From Hippasteria phrygiana (lineage: Eukaryota > Echinodermata > Asteroidea > Valvatida > Goniasteridae), in NCBI GenBank assembly GCA_037893225.1, contig JAZGUH010000774.1:620001-684000 (forward strand): DNA of 64,000 bases, written 5' to 3'. This document shows positions 44,000-55,496 of this stretch, piece after piece; positions within the stretch are counted from its first letter, which is position 1, and the number at the start of each line of letters is the position of its first letter. The position numbers and the translations under genes were made by a program. The notes below the pieces were generated by a model. The model worked only from the letters and a program-made list of their open reading frames with translations, did not search any database and had not been told where the DNA came from.

Positions 44000-45105
44000 C
44001 CGTGCACTTTGACCTCACTCAGGACGGTTGGTAGCGCTTGCGCGTGTGACGTCAATGCAAGCCCTCTATTGAGTCCATTGATCTCCATTATAATGGCTGT
44101 AGTCGAGTAGTCGAGTCCACCCAATCCGAGTCCGAGTCCTTCGGTTCGAGTCCGAGTCCCTGGGGTTCGAGTCCGAGTCCTTGTGTCCGAGTCCTTTTGT
44201 GAATCTCAAGTACATGTACAGTGTTCTCGTTGACACCGAGACAGTACACAAATACTACACAGCATAGTCAAAAAGGGTATTTACGGTAATAAGAGGCTTA
44301 GAGAGGCTTTTAACACTTATGCGCCTATCAATTGCTTCCCCCACCTAAGCCTGTTCGATATGACGATATTTCCCGATATTTCGATATTTTTTTCATATCG
44401 AAAATCGTATCGGCCCCTTTAAAAAAAAACGGAATATCGGGGAATTCGATATACCGAAGAATATCGCGATATATGTTCCTTTTGGCCGCATTACGTGTGG
44501 ATTTCTCCAGTTTACTTGCTCGAAATTCCAGTTATTTCCAATTATTGGACGGTAGGAATAGTATATAATGTATCATGATGTACCATGGAGGAATACAAAA
44601 ATACATACATGCACTAAATGTGTCTTTCTTTTACCATTTTCTAAACACCGACATGACATCTCCGCTTCGCGCGATTTACCTTCCGCGCCGTACGTTGTCA
44701 AGTGCAAACAACGTCTTATTGCCAGTGTACAATGTACGTACATGTACCAACACGCTTGCGAACTCATCTTGAGATCGAGGGGTATGGCAATTGTTTGCAA
44801 TAAGGTCAACCCCTATAGCGCATCTGCGCTTGCGCGTTGCTTTGTTGCTAGCCTTGGTCAAGTGCAAGCAACCGCACTGAATGCCACCGTCTTTTCCCAG
44901 TGTACAAGGCACACGGTAGTTAGGTGCAGTTACGTGTAGCGAACTGCGTCGCGTCTTGAGAAAAGATTAAAACACGTGCCACGCATCCATTGTACATTGT
45001 GCAATGTCGATTGTCATGTTGTCTTCATAAAATAGATAGGCGCATTATTGAATGACATATAAATATAACCTTTAAACTAGGACTCTGTCTCTTCGCTGAA
45101 CAGAA
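44000..45105. other. Non-coding, with GAGTCC array at 44098-44195
   Basis: TGTAGTCGAGTAGTCGAGTCC and a GAGTCC array resemble the CAGTGCTGGAGG repeats. CGATATTTC repeats occur at 44365-44470. Frames at 44568-44939 are unlike known proteins. Confidence 0.4.
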
Positions 45106-45109
45106 CATA

Positions 45110-46293
45110 GGGCTTTTCCGCATTATTTTTTTATGATGTCACTGCGATTTTTGCTTGCTTGTGACAAGTCTGCCTACCCACCAGGCTTCATGACAATTGG
45201 AGCTACAAATTTACATGTCTTACGAGAAATGCCTTTGATGACGTCATTATGATGGTGCACCTATTATGCATTTTTTTTTTTTTTACATATGTAGGACCTA
45301 ACAAAGCTATTACAAAAAGAATTTTGAATTTAGCATGTTCTGTTGATGAGATATGGCTTTAAGAAACTTTGAAGTTCAAAAACTTTAATATTACTGTAAA
45401 ATCGTATGATGACGTCATCCTGACGTCACCTTAATTTTCATCTATAACACGAGCTACCATACCAACATACCAGGTTTAAAGGCAATCGGACGTACTGTTC
45501 TCTAGATATAGGCCCTTGAAAAATGCACCTTTAAGATGACGTCACATGACAAGTGATGTCGTCATCCTGACGTCACTCTTCGGCATACATTTTCAGCTTA
45601 GGGTCTCTGTTTGTGTTAAACCTGATTAAGATCTGAGGTTGTTTAGTGACCAAAGTGGCTCTTACAAAATTCGTGTACAAAGTCTATGGGATTTGGGATA
45701 GAACAAAAGAAATCATAGAAAATCTGCCGATGACGTCACCTCGGATTTGACATGCTAGTAGCACTATCTACCTGCCCACTAATTTTTATGACGATCGGAC
45801 CTACCCTTATATGTGTTTTAAAAAAGCACATTTTTGATGATGTCATGATGACGTCATGATGACATCACACATTTTCCCATTTATGCAAAAGAATATAGGA
45901 GCTAACAAAGCTATTACACCAATACAATTTGAATTTAGCCTGTTCTGTTGGTGAGATATGGCTTTAAGAAACTTTTAAGTTAAAAAACTTAACAATTACT
46001 ATAAAATCGTATGATGACGTCATCTTGACGTCACCTCAATTTACATCTATAACACGAGCTAGCCTACCAACATACCAGGTTTGAAGGAAATCGGACCTAC
46101 CGTTCTCTAGATATAGGCCCTTGAAAAACGCACCTTTAAGATGACGTCATCATGACGTCACTCTTCGACATACAAGTTCAGCCTAGGGTCTATGTTTGAG
46201 GTAAGTTTGGTTAAGATCTGAGGTTTTTTAAGACCTAAAGTGCCGCAGACAAAATTTGTGTACAAAGTCTATGGGCTTTTGGTCGGAAAAGCC
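45110..46293. mobile_element. Second CRE-palindrome-rich TIR element, two about 604-bp internal units
   Basis: GGGCTTTTCCG at the left is inverted at the right as CGGAAAAGCC. Two direct units start at 45301 and 45905 (ACAAAGCTATTAC) and share ACACGAGCTA, TAGATATAGGCCCTTGAAAA and GCACCTTTAAGATGACGTCA. It has about eleven exact TGACGTCA sites. Phrases such as TTATATGTGTTTTAAAA match the 5850-8198 element inverted. No transposase. Confidence 0.6.
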
Positions 46294-46299
46294 AATAGA

Positions 46300-47400
46300 G
46301 TCCATACATGACAAACATATGTATGTGATTTGGGGCACATAAACACCTGCAAATATTGTCTAGTACTTTACTCAAGCGAAAAATCCATGAAACAAATTGG
46401 ATTTGCACAGTAGTTTGAGAAACTTCAAAGGAACCTTGCCGTGACACAACCTTGTGAAATTACTTTCAGCCATTATTATTTGAGATTATAAAGAAAAACT
46501 AATGGGCTTTGTGATGATACTGAACTATCCTAGTACCTTATTCCAATTTGAAAATATGACGTCAAAGAAATAACACCTACTGCAACCGTACAGAGAACAT
46601 GTTTAAAAAAGGAAAGCTTTGAACAAAAATCACGCATTACATGTGCCTCAAACGTCGCCATAAAAACGTTGATTTTTCAACTTTATCTGTCTTTTTTCTA
46701 AACCAAAATTGCCCCAGGAGATTTAATTTTACTGAAAAATACAAACATTTATTCAACCAGACTTGTTTTACTTCAACCAATGATTAGTTTGATTACTCAA
46801 AAACTGGTCTTGGGGAACATTCCTCTTTAGCAGGGCTGTAGTCGAGTCCCGATGTGAGTCTGATGACAAGTAGTAGGTCAAACTTTAGCTTTAACATAAT
46901 GTTGCAATGATTTTTTATTTAAATTGTAATACACGAACTATTTTAGCAGACAAAACAAAATATGAGAATTTTTCTATGGTGTAGAAATTTAAATAAGTAC
47001 ATGTACTTCACAATTTTAAAATGTAGAAGATTAATGATGTCATGAATATCAGTTGGGAAGTATTGCTAGTACAAGCCTACTAGCGCGAAATAGATTTTTG
47101 TGAATGAATCACTTTCGGCCAATCAAAACGTGTACCGCGCACTACATGTACAAGTACAACCGGTATTCCGTCTTCCGTATTTGAAAGTAATGGACGTCGA
47201 GCACCAGCCACATGACGTTGCGGCTCGACTGGCAACTACACGGACACCGCGCCTTCTTCGCGCATGCATGCAGCGCATTCGATCGCACACACACGTACGT
47301 AGAGCGAGCAAACAGCGAATTCATGCCATGTTTAATCCGGTGGACCGACGTCTCGTCAGACAAACCGTCCATAGCTCACGTACTGAGCTCGTATACGTGT
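46300..47400. other. Non-coding; lone hAT-like end at 46831
   Basis: CAGGGCTGTAGTCGAGTCC at 46831 resembles the ends near 4868 and 9238 but has no partner. Frames around 47100-47410 overlap on both strands without a recognised domain. Confidence 0.35.
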
Positions 47401-47403
47401 ACT

Positions 47404-47695
47404 AAACCTCGTCCCCAGGGTCTACTTTCATCCTCGTTCTGGAAGCGTATTGCTCGAACACTATGGGGACGAGGTTTACGCGTACTGTACTACCGAATTA
47501 AGTACATGTGTACGTGTGTGCAGGCTACTGACGGGATTTGCGAACTAAACACTCCGACTTCGTTACAAAATTGCGGTAAAATTTAAGGTAAAAATCGTCC
47601 GAGTCCGAGTCCTGACGGTCCGAGTCCGAGTCCTTGAAAATCGGGACTCGAGTCAGGACTCGAGTCCGAGTCCGGACTCAAGTCCTCCAGCACTG
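47404..47695. mobile_element. Inverted copy of the CAGTGCTGGAGG repeat
   Basis: It ends CCTCCAGCACTG at 47695 and matches 11611-11936 in opposite orientation, including the GGACTCG array and the ACCTCGTC-type inverted block. Confidence 0.6.
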
Positions 47696-47699
47696 ATAA

Positions 47700-48226
47700 T
47701 GGAGATCCGTAACTTATCTGGCTTTAAGCAGCATGAAACAGTGTGCATATGCACCGATGAAGCGACTGACCCCGACGTCACCGTGCGCAACAAAAAGTCT
47801 GGTCCCTACTGGATGGTAACATCTCTTCAGCCGTAGTACAGTACCACAATTTCTACGCGAAGGATTCGGGGCACCGTGCAAAGATCTGCCGGCAATCCTG
47901 GCATCGCTCGCGAACCAAAAAGGCCATACGTTTGTATAGGAATGCACCATTTTTTCATCGAATTTCTGGGGAATGACACTTGCGGAATTTGGTGTCAAAG
48001 AGCATGTGTAAGTACTGAACAGGAAAAAGATAACAAATCTTCCCGTTAATGGACATGGAGTCTTTTATCGACCAATAGTGTTTTTGCAATGCAACAGAGC
48101 GTGGCGGTGTATACCGCCACGTTTGCGGGTCTAAGACTGCTCAAAACCCTATAGGAGTGTTTCCAGCTCTAAACGGCGAATCTCACATGTCATGAGCCTA
48201 GAGCATCAACAACAAGCATCAACAAA
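47700..48226. other. Non-coding, nothing recognised
   Basis: A 94-codon minus-strand frame (47714-47998) shows no known motif. Confidence 0.35.
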
Positions 48227-48230
48227 TTAA

Positions 48231-48806
48231 AGGGACACATTGCCTTCAAATGTCATGAAATTTTGCTGTTTGGAAATGTTTCTTATCTTTTATAAGAGTT
48301 GTTCATGCAAAAAACACTTATAATGTGTTGTAATTAGTGAGTAGTGATTACAAAACAAAACATTTGCCTCTGATCCCTGACATCTGACCCGCGAAACATA
48401 GACTTATTTCCAGTAGTAAATACCACCGTCTAAATAATGCGCAAAATACGCTGTAAGAGTCTTTAGGCTGGCGCCGCAGCCAGTGGCCTTGTAAACCTAT
48501 CAGATGATCGTCAGGTACCATTCTCTACCTCGCGACACATATCACCAGTGCTGCGCGCCGTGTGCCACAGTACTTCAACCAGCTGCGACTAGAAATACGA
48601 CTGGTGAACACGGTCCGCCATTTTGTGGAGTCAAAAATTTGGTTCTACAAAATGGCGGACCGTTATTTGTCACGAAATTAAACAAAAACCACGCAATTTG
48701 AAGGGATAGTTATGTGAATCTTTATATTCTACTTTTGAAAAAGCTTCCCATAATATCCATTTTAGTTTTATAGCCCAAATCGCAAAATCCAAAGCAATGT
48801 GTCCCT
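48231..48806. mobile_element. TTAA-targeting TIR element, copy without nested insertion
   Basis: The ends AGGGACACATTGC and GCAATGTGTCCCT are flanked by TTAA on both sides (48227-48230, 48807-48810). An internal hairpin GTCCGCCATTTTGT / ACAAAATGGCGGAC lies at about 48611-48661. It matches the copy at 60078-61468 and serves as the empty site for the insertion there. Confidence 0.85.
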
Positions 48807-48811
48807 TTAAA

Positions 48812-49197
48812 TATGAAAGTTTAGGCGTAAACAATTATTTCACAATGTCATTTATTTCGAACAGTCATATTAACAAACATAGTTCAAAACCTTGTCAATG
48901 TGTGAAATAATACGCGAAAACTTAACTCGCGACAGTACCGTTTCGTGCAGCCTCACTGGCTACCATCTTGTTTGTGCTGGACCACTCCATTTTTTTATAG
49001 GGGAGTTGCAAAAGTATGAGGGGATTGCAAAATTTTGTTGATTTCGTATGGTGTTTCGTAGGTGAAATTCCTTCATTTTCTTAGAAAACAAGTTTACTGA
49101 GACTCATAGAAATTGTGTGACATAGATTTGGAAGTTGGAAAGTACACCTATACTTTGTTGATGCTTTGTTGACGTTAATTGTCTTTTGTTGACGCTT
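48812..49197. other. Non-coding, part of the GTCAACAA repeat
   Basis: The sequence near 49140-49200 is the inverted counterpart of about 9640-9690. No gene. Confidence 0.35.
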
Positions 49198-49205
49198 GTT
49201 GCAAT

Positions 49206-49786
49206 TAGGGGTGTGCATCGGAACCGGGTACCTGCATACCCGACCGTTCATGTCAGGAACCGGTTCCAGATAATGGAATCGAGTACCCGTACAACTTTAC
49301 ATTATCGCATAGTATCTTCCCAGTCAATGAAAAAGGAAAGGTTTTGAATGTTATTTGTTGGGAATTTTCAAAATTTATGGCGTTTATGCCGCTCACGAAA
49401 GTTGACAATGAAGGGAATTTACCGTGGTTTTTGTAGTCTGGGCACAGATATTAGCCTCGACCAGACAAAATAGTGTACCTCATTCCACAAGAAATACAAC
49501 TGTATAAAGCTTCCGGACAACCGTCTTTTGTGATACATGTATGTCAGCGCATGCACGTGCCGGCATATGCAAAGGCAGAGAAGTGATCATACTGGACAGG
49601 CATAAGATTTTTCAGACCTTTGTCTGAAATTCTGAAATCAGACTTTTTGAATCTCAGAGAAAGACATTATTACAACTTCCGGGATTGGAAGTTTTGGGTT
49701 GGGTTTCTTTAACCGGTACCCCGAGTACCCGTATTTTGTTCAATCGGGTACCCGGTTCTTTTACTATCCGTAAATGCACACCCCTA
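49206..49786. mobile_element. hAT-like element, 8-bp TSD GTTGCAAT
   Basis: The ends TAGGGGTGTGCAT and TGCACACCCCTA are flanked by GTTGCAAT at 49198-49205 and 49787-49794. Subterminal GGAACCGGGTACC-type repeats are present. No transposase frame. Confidence 0.9.
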
Positions 49787-49794
49787 GTTGCAAT

Positions 49795-50955
49795 GATGCT
49801 GAATAGCATGACTGCAAGGAAATTAATGTGCGCGCAAGTTTAAACGTTAAGCCTGACACTGTCATTAGTTTCCAAGCAGCGTAGGCATGGTACGGCTCCC
49901 GTTGGGCATTTAGAAATGAGGAATCATTGCTTCAAATGTGAGTGAGCAGGCCACACTAGCGTGCTTACGTAAATGGCTCCTTTTTTAACTGTTGTCTTTT
50001 TACTGTCACCTGGTGACAGTAAAATGACAGAAGTTTAAAGGAGCCATTTACAGCCCTATTTGTAGGGCTAGTAGGCAGATTCATGAAAATATTAAGTTGC
50101 TTCAATTCTTTTAAATACTATATCACTGCAAAGAGTAAAAAAATCCGAAATAAAATGAGGGGGGTCAATGATCGTGATAGGTTAACCCTAGCTAGATGCA
50201 AAGTTATGGATTTTTGTTTATTAAATTTAGTTAAAAAGTTGTGACCATGTTGCTAAATTTGTTAATTGAAAATTTGTTAATTGAAAATTTGATCTGCATT
50301 TATTTCTTATCAATTTGTTATGAATATAAAAATAATTTAGATAGAAACAAATTACAAGCTGGTCACAGCGCTGACAGAAAATTGGGCTTCGCAAATAGCA
50401 CCGCCATTGCCGGTTTGCGTGAATCTGCCCGCTAGTAGTAGTAATAGTATCATATGAACCTGTGGCACTTGGCAGCTCTTGACAAGTCTTGTCTTGAAAT
50501 TCTTGTTTAACATTAAAAAATCATGAATATTTTAAAATCTCAGAGCACCCTTCAAAAGATTTTCCCAAGACTTACTTGCTTACACCATAAACTGACATTT
50601 GAGAGAAGATTACGAAATTTGAAGTGGTTATTTTTGTAATTTAAGGTCAAAGGTCATTTCATTAAGCATTTTCTCTGCACCTGATGCTACGATTTTGCTT
50701 TAATTTTATGAAATGGAGGCCATTCAGAGCTTTAAAAGGTATTTAAAGGTCGGAGGTCACGCTAATAAGGCCAAAGTTTGTTGACACGTATCTCAAAAAC
50801 TAATGAGCCAAATTACACAAAATTTAAGTTCTGGGGGTTTCCAATCATCATACCAAATATCATTTCAATCTGTGAGAGTCAGGTAAAAAATCATGTTGAG
50901 TCGACACGGAATGATTACAAATCAGATATGTTATGCGATCAAGCAAAATCAGTCT
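49795..50955. other. Repeat-derived non-coding; fold-back at 49969-50051
   Basis: TAAATGGCTCC and GGAGCCATTTA flank a nearly complete palindrome centred on CTGTCACCTGGTGACAG. The region at 50640-50950 holds AAGGTCAAAGGTCAT-type phrases and one arm of an inverted repeat whose other arm is at about 52490-52515. Confidence 0.5.
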
Positions 50956-50959
50956 GAAG

Positions 50960-52164
50960 TAGTGCTGCAACTGATCCTCCAGGTTCGGTTCGGGAATTCC
51001 CTGGCCCTCCCCACTGCAGTCATAACATGTTGATTGGCATGTTGCCAAACCCGCAGGGCGCAAGATAGATAATAATGGAACAATGATCACACCCTGCGGG
51101 CCACCGCCGCGCCAATGCTTGACTGTATCTGATTTTCAGAAATGCATATTCAGTGTTTGGTCACGATTTCATTGAGTGATTCAGAGATCCATGTGAGTAC
51201 ATGAACATGATCGTTAGCGCATGTGTGCGTGATAAGCATAATTGACAGCCATTTTTTGAAATTATGGTAAAAAGTACAAAATTAATTCAGTCAAAACTTT
51301 TGACAACGTAATTTTATTCTGGAACGTTTTTGTTCTTGAACATTTTTTTAGCGAGCAGAGAAGGACTGGCGCATGGCGGATAAAGTGCTGCAACATAGAA
51401 TTCACAAGGCAGGAGTTTTTGCTTAGGAAGGAATGTACATGTACATGTGGAATCCTACCACCATTTTCGGAGGTACAATTTTGCAATAAATGCAAGTATT
51501 TTTGTTCTAAACTAAAAGGTGTCCATGAGAGAGTACCTGGAATCTGATGGGGGCCCTGGCCCCAAAAGGCTTTATCACGCCGTACGCGCTCACAAACTTC
51601 AACAAATCTCTTCCCTGGACTGTGCATCCCCACAAAACGAGAAATGTATATTCATGTTGTGTCGCCTTGTGAACAACCAATCATTGCATACTGGGCGGGG
51701 CTCGCTTTCGCTCACACTACATTTTTTAGGCGGGGGTGAAGGGATGGAAACTTGCACGGCCGGCCGGCCGGATGCAAGCGGTCGCAACTTGGTCTTTTAT
51801 GATTGATTTTCTACCTTCCTGGAATGGAAAAGGCTTTATCTTTTTTTTTATTATATCAACTGTCTACATTGCATGCAGTACCTTGGCTAATGTAACCGTT
51901 TACAAGGTACATGTACATGTTCTCGAGTCTAAACCTGCTACAATGTAAGGCTGAAAAAGGGAATTATCAACAGGTAAATTAAATCATATCCGTGCCGCCC
52001 GTGTGCGCTAATTTTGTCCTATCATCGTATGCATTCCTAGCGCTATCAATATGTGTGCGTAAAGTTTGCCGAACTTCCGAACCAACAATTTTGGTTCGGT
52101 TCGGTTCAGTTCGGTTCGGAAGGTCATGTTTGGCCATTTTTAGTTCGGTTCGGCTGCGGCACTA
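50960..52164. mobile_element. hAT-like element, 8-bp TSD GTCTGAAG
   Basis: The left end TAGTGCTGCAACTGA and the right end (complement of TAGTGCCGCAGCCGA) fit the hAT YARNG rule. GTCTGAAG flanks at 50952-50959 and 52165-52172. TTCGGTTCGG repeats lie inside both ends. Frames inside (51262-51633 minus, 51519-51806 plus) show no transposase motif. Confidence 0.85.
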
Positions 52165-52174
52165 GTCTGAAGTA

Positions 52175-52847
52175 GGCCCTGGTCAATTTTTGGGATGTTT
52201 ACATGTCGCGTACTTCAAGATCTATATTAGTGAAAACCCCATGTGAATACGACCTTCGGTTAAAAAGTTACATATATTTGAATACCGGCACATTAAAAAA
52301 AAAAAAAACTGAAAAAATCAAGTTTAAAGTTACAGTACATGTACTTTAATTGAGTCATTTTTAGCACACTTATAATACATGTCACAACAAAGTTGTGAAA
52401 GAAGAATGTTTTTCCCTTCTGTTTTTGTATTTTTCCACCCCCTACTAACATTATTTTGGCCCATATCTCAAACAAGGATTGCCGAGTTCCGACTGATTTT
52501 GCTTGATCGCATCACATATGAACTATATATTGGAAGAATTTGTGCCAACTGGTGATGAAAATGAACATAATGTACGTTATGAACACATTTATCTCCAAAC
52601 CAAAGTTATGTTTGTAGAATTGTTTCCTTCACCCATACTGGGGGGTTCAACCTTAACACTGAAGAAATGCTTTTTCATCCGGATGTTGACAACTGAAAAT
52701 AAGGATTAACAAAAAAATCTACCATTTAGAGAGTATATCATACACCTTCAGATTGCATTTACCAAAACACATTCTCACAGATTGTCGGATTCATGTCTTG
52801 ACTAAAAACTTACAAATAATAGTTATTTGTCAGTAAATGCTAATGTA
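52175..52847. other. Host repeat resuming after the hAT-like insertion
   Basis: GACTGATTTTGCTTGATCGCAT at about 52490 is the complement of about 50930-50955, so the hAT-like element sits between arms of an older inverted repeat. No gene. Confidence 0.5.
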
Positions 52848-52851
52848 TTAA

Positions 52852-53327
52852 CCCTGCGCTGCACTGGCGGCGTCACTTGGGGACGCCATTTTTGTTGTTT
52901 TCCTTATACAAAAAAAAAAATGCCCCCATACATTGATACTCCAGATATGCCTAGCCAGGTCCTTGCCGAAAAGCACTGTATAGTCACTTTGTGGCCTGGG
53001 TTGGAGGGCAAGCCAGGGTAAGCCATAGAAATGCATGTCTCGGGGAAAGTCCCATAGGGTTGTGCACAAACCACCTTCCTGTTTGTCATGTTTGTTCACA
53101 ATTGGTTTTACCACAGTCATGTAAATGATAATGTCAATAGCCCAGCTCCAGATGGCCAGGCCTTTGTAGTCTGCCAACCCAGTCAAGCCCCAATGTCTTT
53201 AGGAGGGCATGTGGTTTAATAAAAAAAATATATATATATATTTATACACTACAAGCACATGCTTCCCCAAAGGAAGCAGGCAGTGGCACCGCGTCAGTAG
53301 GAATTGGCAGTGCAGTGCAGCGCAGGG
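52852..53327. mobile_element. piggyBac-like TTAA element
   Basis: CCCTGCGCTGCACTG at the left and CAGTGCAGCGCAGGG at the right are inverted, and TTAA flanks both (52848-52851, 53328-53331). CCC-initial ends at TTAA fit piggyBac. No transposase. It lies just upstream of the truncated paralogue at 53412. Confidence 0.85.
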
Positions 53328-53411
53328 TTAAAGTTATAACAGGATTTTTTCACAGTTGACATATTTAATGCATAAATGAATTCTTAATTTATTCATGTAC
53401 AGATTTCCAAG

Positions 53412-53780
53412 ATGAAGTCCAGTTCCAGCACAGCAGGAACTAAAAAATACAAACGTAGGACACTTCAGCAATCAATTCTGAAAGTCGTTAAGGGGAAGTT
53501 TAATGTTAGAAATGAACCACCGGCACAGAACTCCATCGATGACACAACACTTATTAAGGAGGAGTTGAAGTACAGATCTCAAATTTTCGGGAAAAGTGGT
53601 TCAAAGTTGAACATATATCAGGTAAACATCAACAAGGAAGCTTTCTTGCTGGCGAAAGCCAATCCTGCTCTCCTTCAAAACCGAGGTACACTCCTCAAAG
53701 AGGCCAGGAAAGCACTGCATAACAGTGGGTATGACTACGCACATGGAAACAAGACCAGGAGCAAAGTATTGAGGAAACAA
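53412..53780 (+). CDS. Truncated tandem paralogue of the 55497 gene
   Basis: The sequence before the ATG (TTCTTAATTTATTCATGTACAG, acceptor-like) matches that of the 55497 gene, but coding then jumps directly to the SSSS-TAGT linker. The whole N-terminal domain of about 82 residues is missing. The core is highly conserved: KYRSQIFGKSGSKLN, AFLLAKANPALLQNRGTLLK and ARKALHNSGYDYAHG. Coding ends at a perfect donor, AAACAA|GTGAGTAAG, where the paralogue reads on without an intron; a stop lies at 53808 if unspliced. No downstream exon was found, and an hAT-like element begins 107 bases further. It is either a pseudogene or a short variant. The well-kept core suggests recent duplication or selection. 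Confidence 0.55.
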
Positions 53781-53886
53781 GTGAGTAAGATCAGGCACAA
53801 CTGCTGGTGACAATAGAAACTTGGGGTCGATGTCACAAGTACGTACACAAAATAACAAAAAATATAAGCACTTATATTTTCCTGAC

Positions 53887-54403
53887 TAGGGCTGTCACGA
53901 ATATAGCGAATATTATAGTATTCGATCATCAACCGAATATTCGAATAGCTTTTTGCCGGTTCAAATATTTGAAAAAAATATATATATGCACGTACAGATA
54001 CGACTATGATCCTATTTTAATAGAAAAGTTACGGCACTTAGCAGTGTCAAATGCCGCATTTTTTGTGGACAGAGGTTTATGGTTCCCGACCGTAAAACCC
54101 TTGACGCTTCTAAAATAATTATTGCAAAAACTCGGGCTGGAGTTTGGTTTCTTGTTATCAGAACAATATACGTACTCGTATTGATCTTGATACAATGCAA
54201 ACAAATTTCCATCGGGTGGTCTCTAATATCGATCGCCGCAAATAAAACACCGGTGTGCTTTGCATGCAACTTTTTACCGGCGCGGCATGCAGTTGCAGCA
54301 GACGCCTGAAAGACTTGATCGGCGAGTATCGAATATTCGAATATTCGGTCAAGCCCAGTCTCGAATAATCAAATACTAAATTTTTCGAAAATTAACAGCC
54401 CTA
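53887..54403. mobile_element. hAT-like element, 8-bp TSD TTCCTGAC
   Basis: The ends TAGGGCTGTCACGAAT and TTAACAGCCCTA are flanked by TTCCTGAC at 53879-53886 and 54404-54411. Subterminal GAATATTCGAATATTCG palindromes lie inside both ends. Several short frames occur, none a transposase. Confidence 0.9.
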
Positions 54404-54414
54404 TTCCTGACTGC

Positions 54415-54920
54415 AGTGGTTTGTTTTGGAGGTAAATTTGTAAGAACAGGCAAAGTAGCCATATGTGAGGTTCTTGACAAAATGAGCAGAGGTACGAGAG
54501 AATAAAATTCTCCTTACAATTGAATTATCTGTTGACAAGTTATCGCATGTCAAAAAGTAAAATACCGTGAAAAAAAAAGCCTATAAGTATCAAGTTTTGT
54601 ATGTTATAAAAATGAAAGATGGCAATTATTTTTCCTTAAAAACAAATTGTTATACTATTTGTTTTTGTGCCTAAGTTTTGTCTCATTTTGACAGAAGGCC
54701 TCACATATAACAAATAAAATACTGTGTAACAAGACACCACCTCCAAAACACCCAAAATAAAGCAAACGCAAATGATAAACTGAGCATTGGTGGGTCTTTC
54801 AAGACAATAATCACAACTAGTTTTCAATCATGGAAAAACCTCCTTAACCCTCCCTCTTCAGGTGCCAAATTGGAGCCAACTACCATATCTATCAAAACCT
54901 ATCGAGTGACAGGTTGAGAC
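54415..54920. other. Intergenic between the paralogues, nothing recognised
   Basis: I searched for a continuation exon of the 53412 gene and found none. Confidence 0.35.
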
Positions 54921-54921
54921 A

Positions 54922-55275
54922 CAATAATAATAATAATAATAATAATTTGGGAGGCTAATCATCCTTTAATACTCGCAGCTGGGGTGCTGGATTGCGAAGG
55001 ACGCGGCTACAACATGGTCGAGTCGCTGGCACATAAAGGCGCCTCTGGCAGCCGGCCTACATCGACCCACATATGACCACGGAGCACAGCCAGAGATCGA
55101 AAGTGTTTTATTTTTCCAGAGGGAGGAAAGCCGGAGGACCCGGAGAAAAACCCTCGTGGCACAGGAGAGAACCAACACACAACTCTACTCACATATGGTC
55201 CGAGCCGGGAATCGAACCCGGGCCACATTAGTGAGAGGCGAGTGCTTTACACACAAGCCACCCATGCCACAAGCT
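54922..55275 (-). mobile_element. tRNA-derived SINE with conserved central domain and (ATT)n tail
   Basis: On the minus strand the head reads GGTGGCTTGTGTGTAAAGCA, then the B box GGGTTCGATTCCCGG. A central block follows (TTCTCTCCTGTGCCACGAGG, TTTTTCTCCGGGTCCTCCGG). The tail on the plus strand is (AAT)n at 54922-54946. The central block resembles, from memory, deeply conserved SINE domains of the Nin-DC/Meta type found in many marine animals. Confidence 0.75.
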
Positions 55276-55496
55276 GTGGGAGAGGAGAGGATTTGGTTTT
55301 TTGATAGGTTGTGATTGTTATAATAGGAGGGTTAAAAAACATTGCACAACAGTGTATAGAGACAACAAAGTTGTATACATGTATATTGTATTACTTTTTG
55401 GGCAAAAAAGGAAATCGCCTTCTTGTCTACACACATTTTTGTTTTTATTTAAACGTGTAAATAAATTCTTAATTTATTCGTTTGCAGACTTCCGAG

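Noticed and set aside
43758..44018. Minus-strand 86-codon frame with internal repeats (SRPGTYIGLGLLTELPI)
   Set aside because: Mirrors the 175-bp tandem DNA repeat.
47100..47586. Overlapping frames of 60-124 codons on both strands
   Set aside because: No conserved motif; part overlaps the GGACTCG repeat; both strands are equally open.
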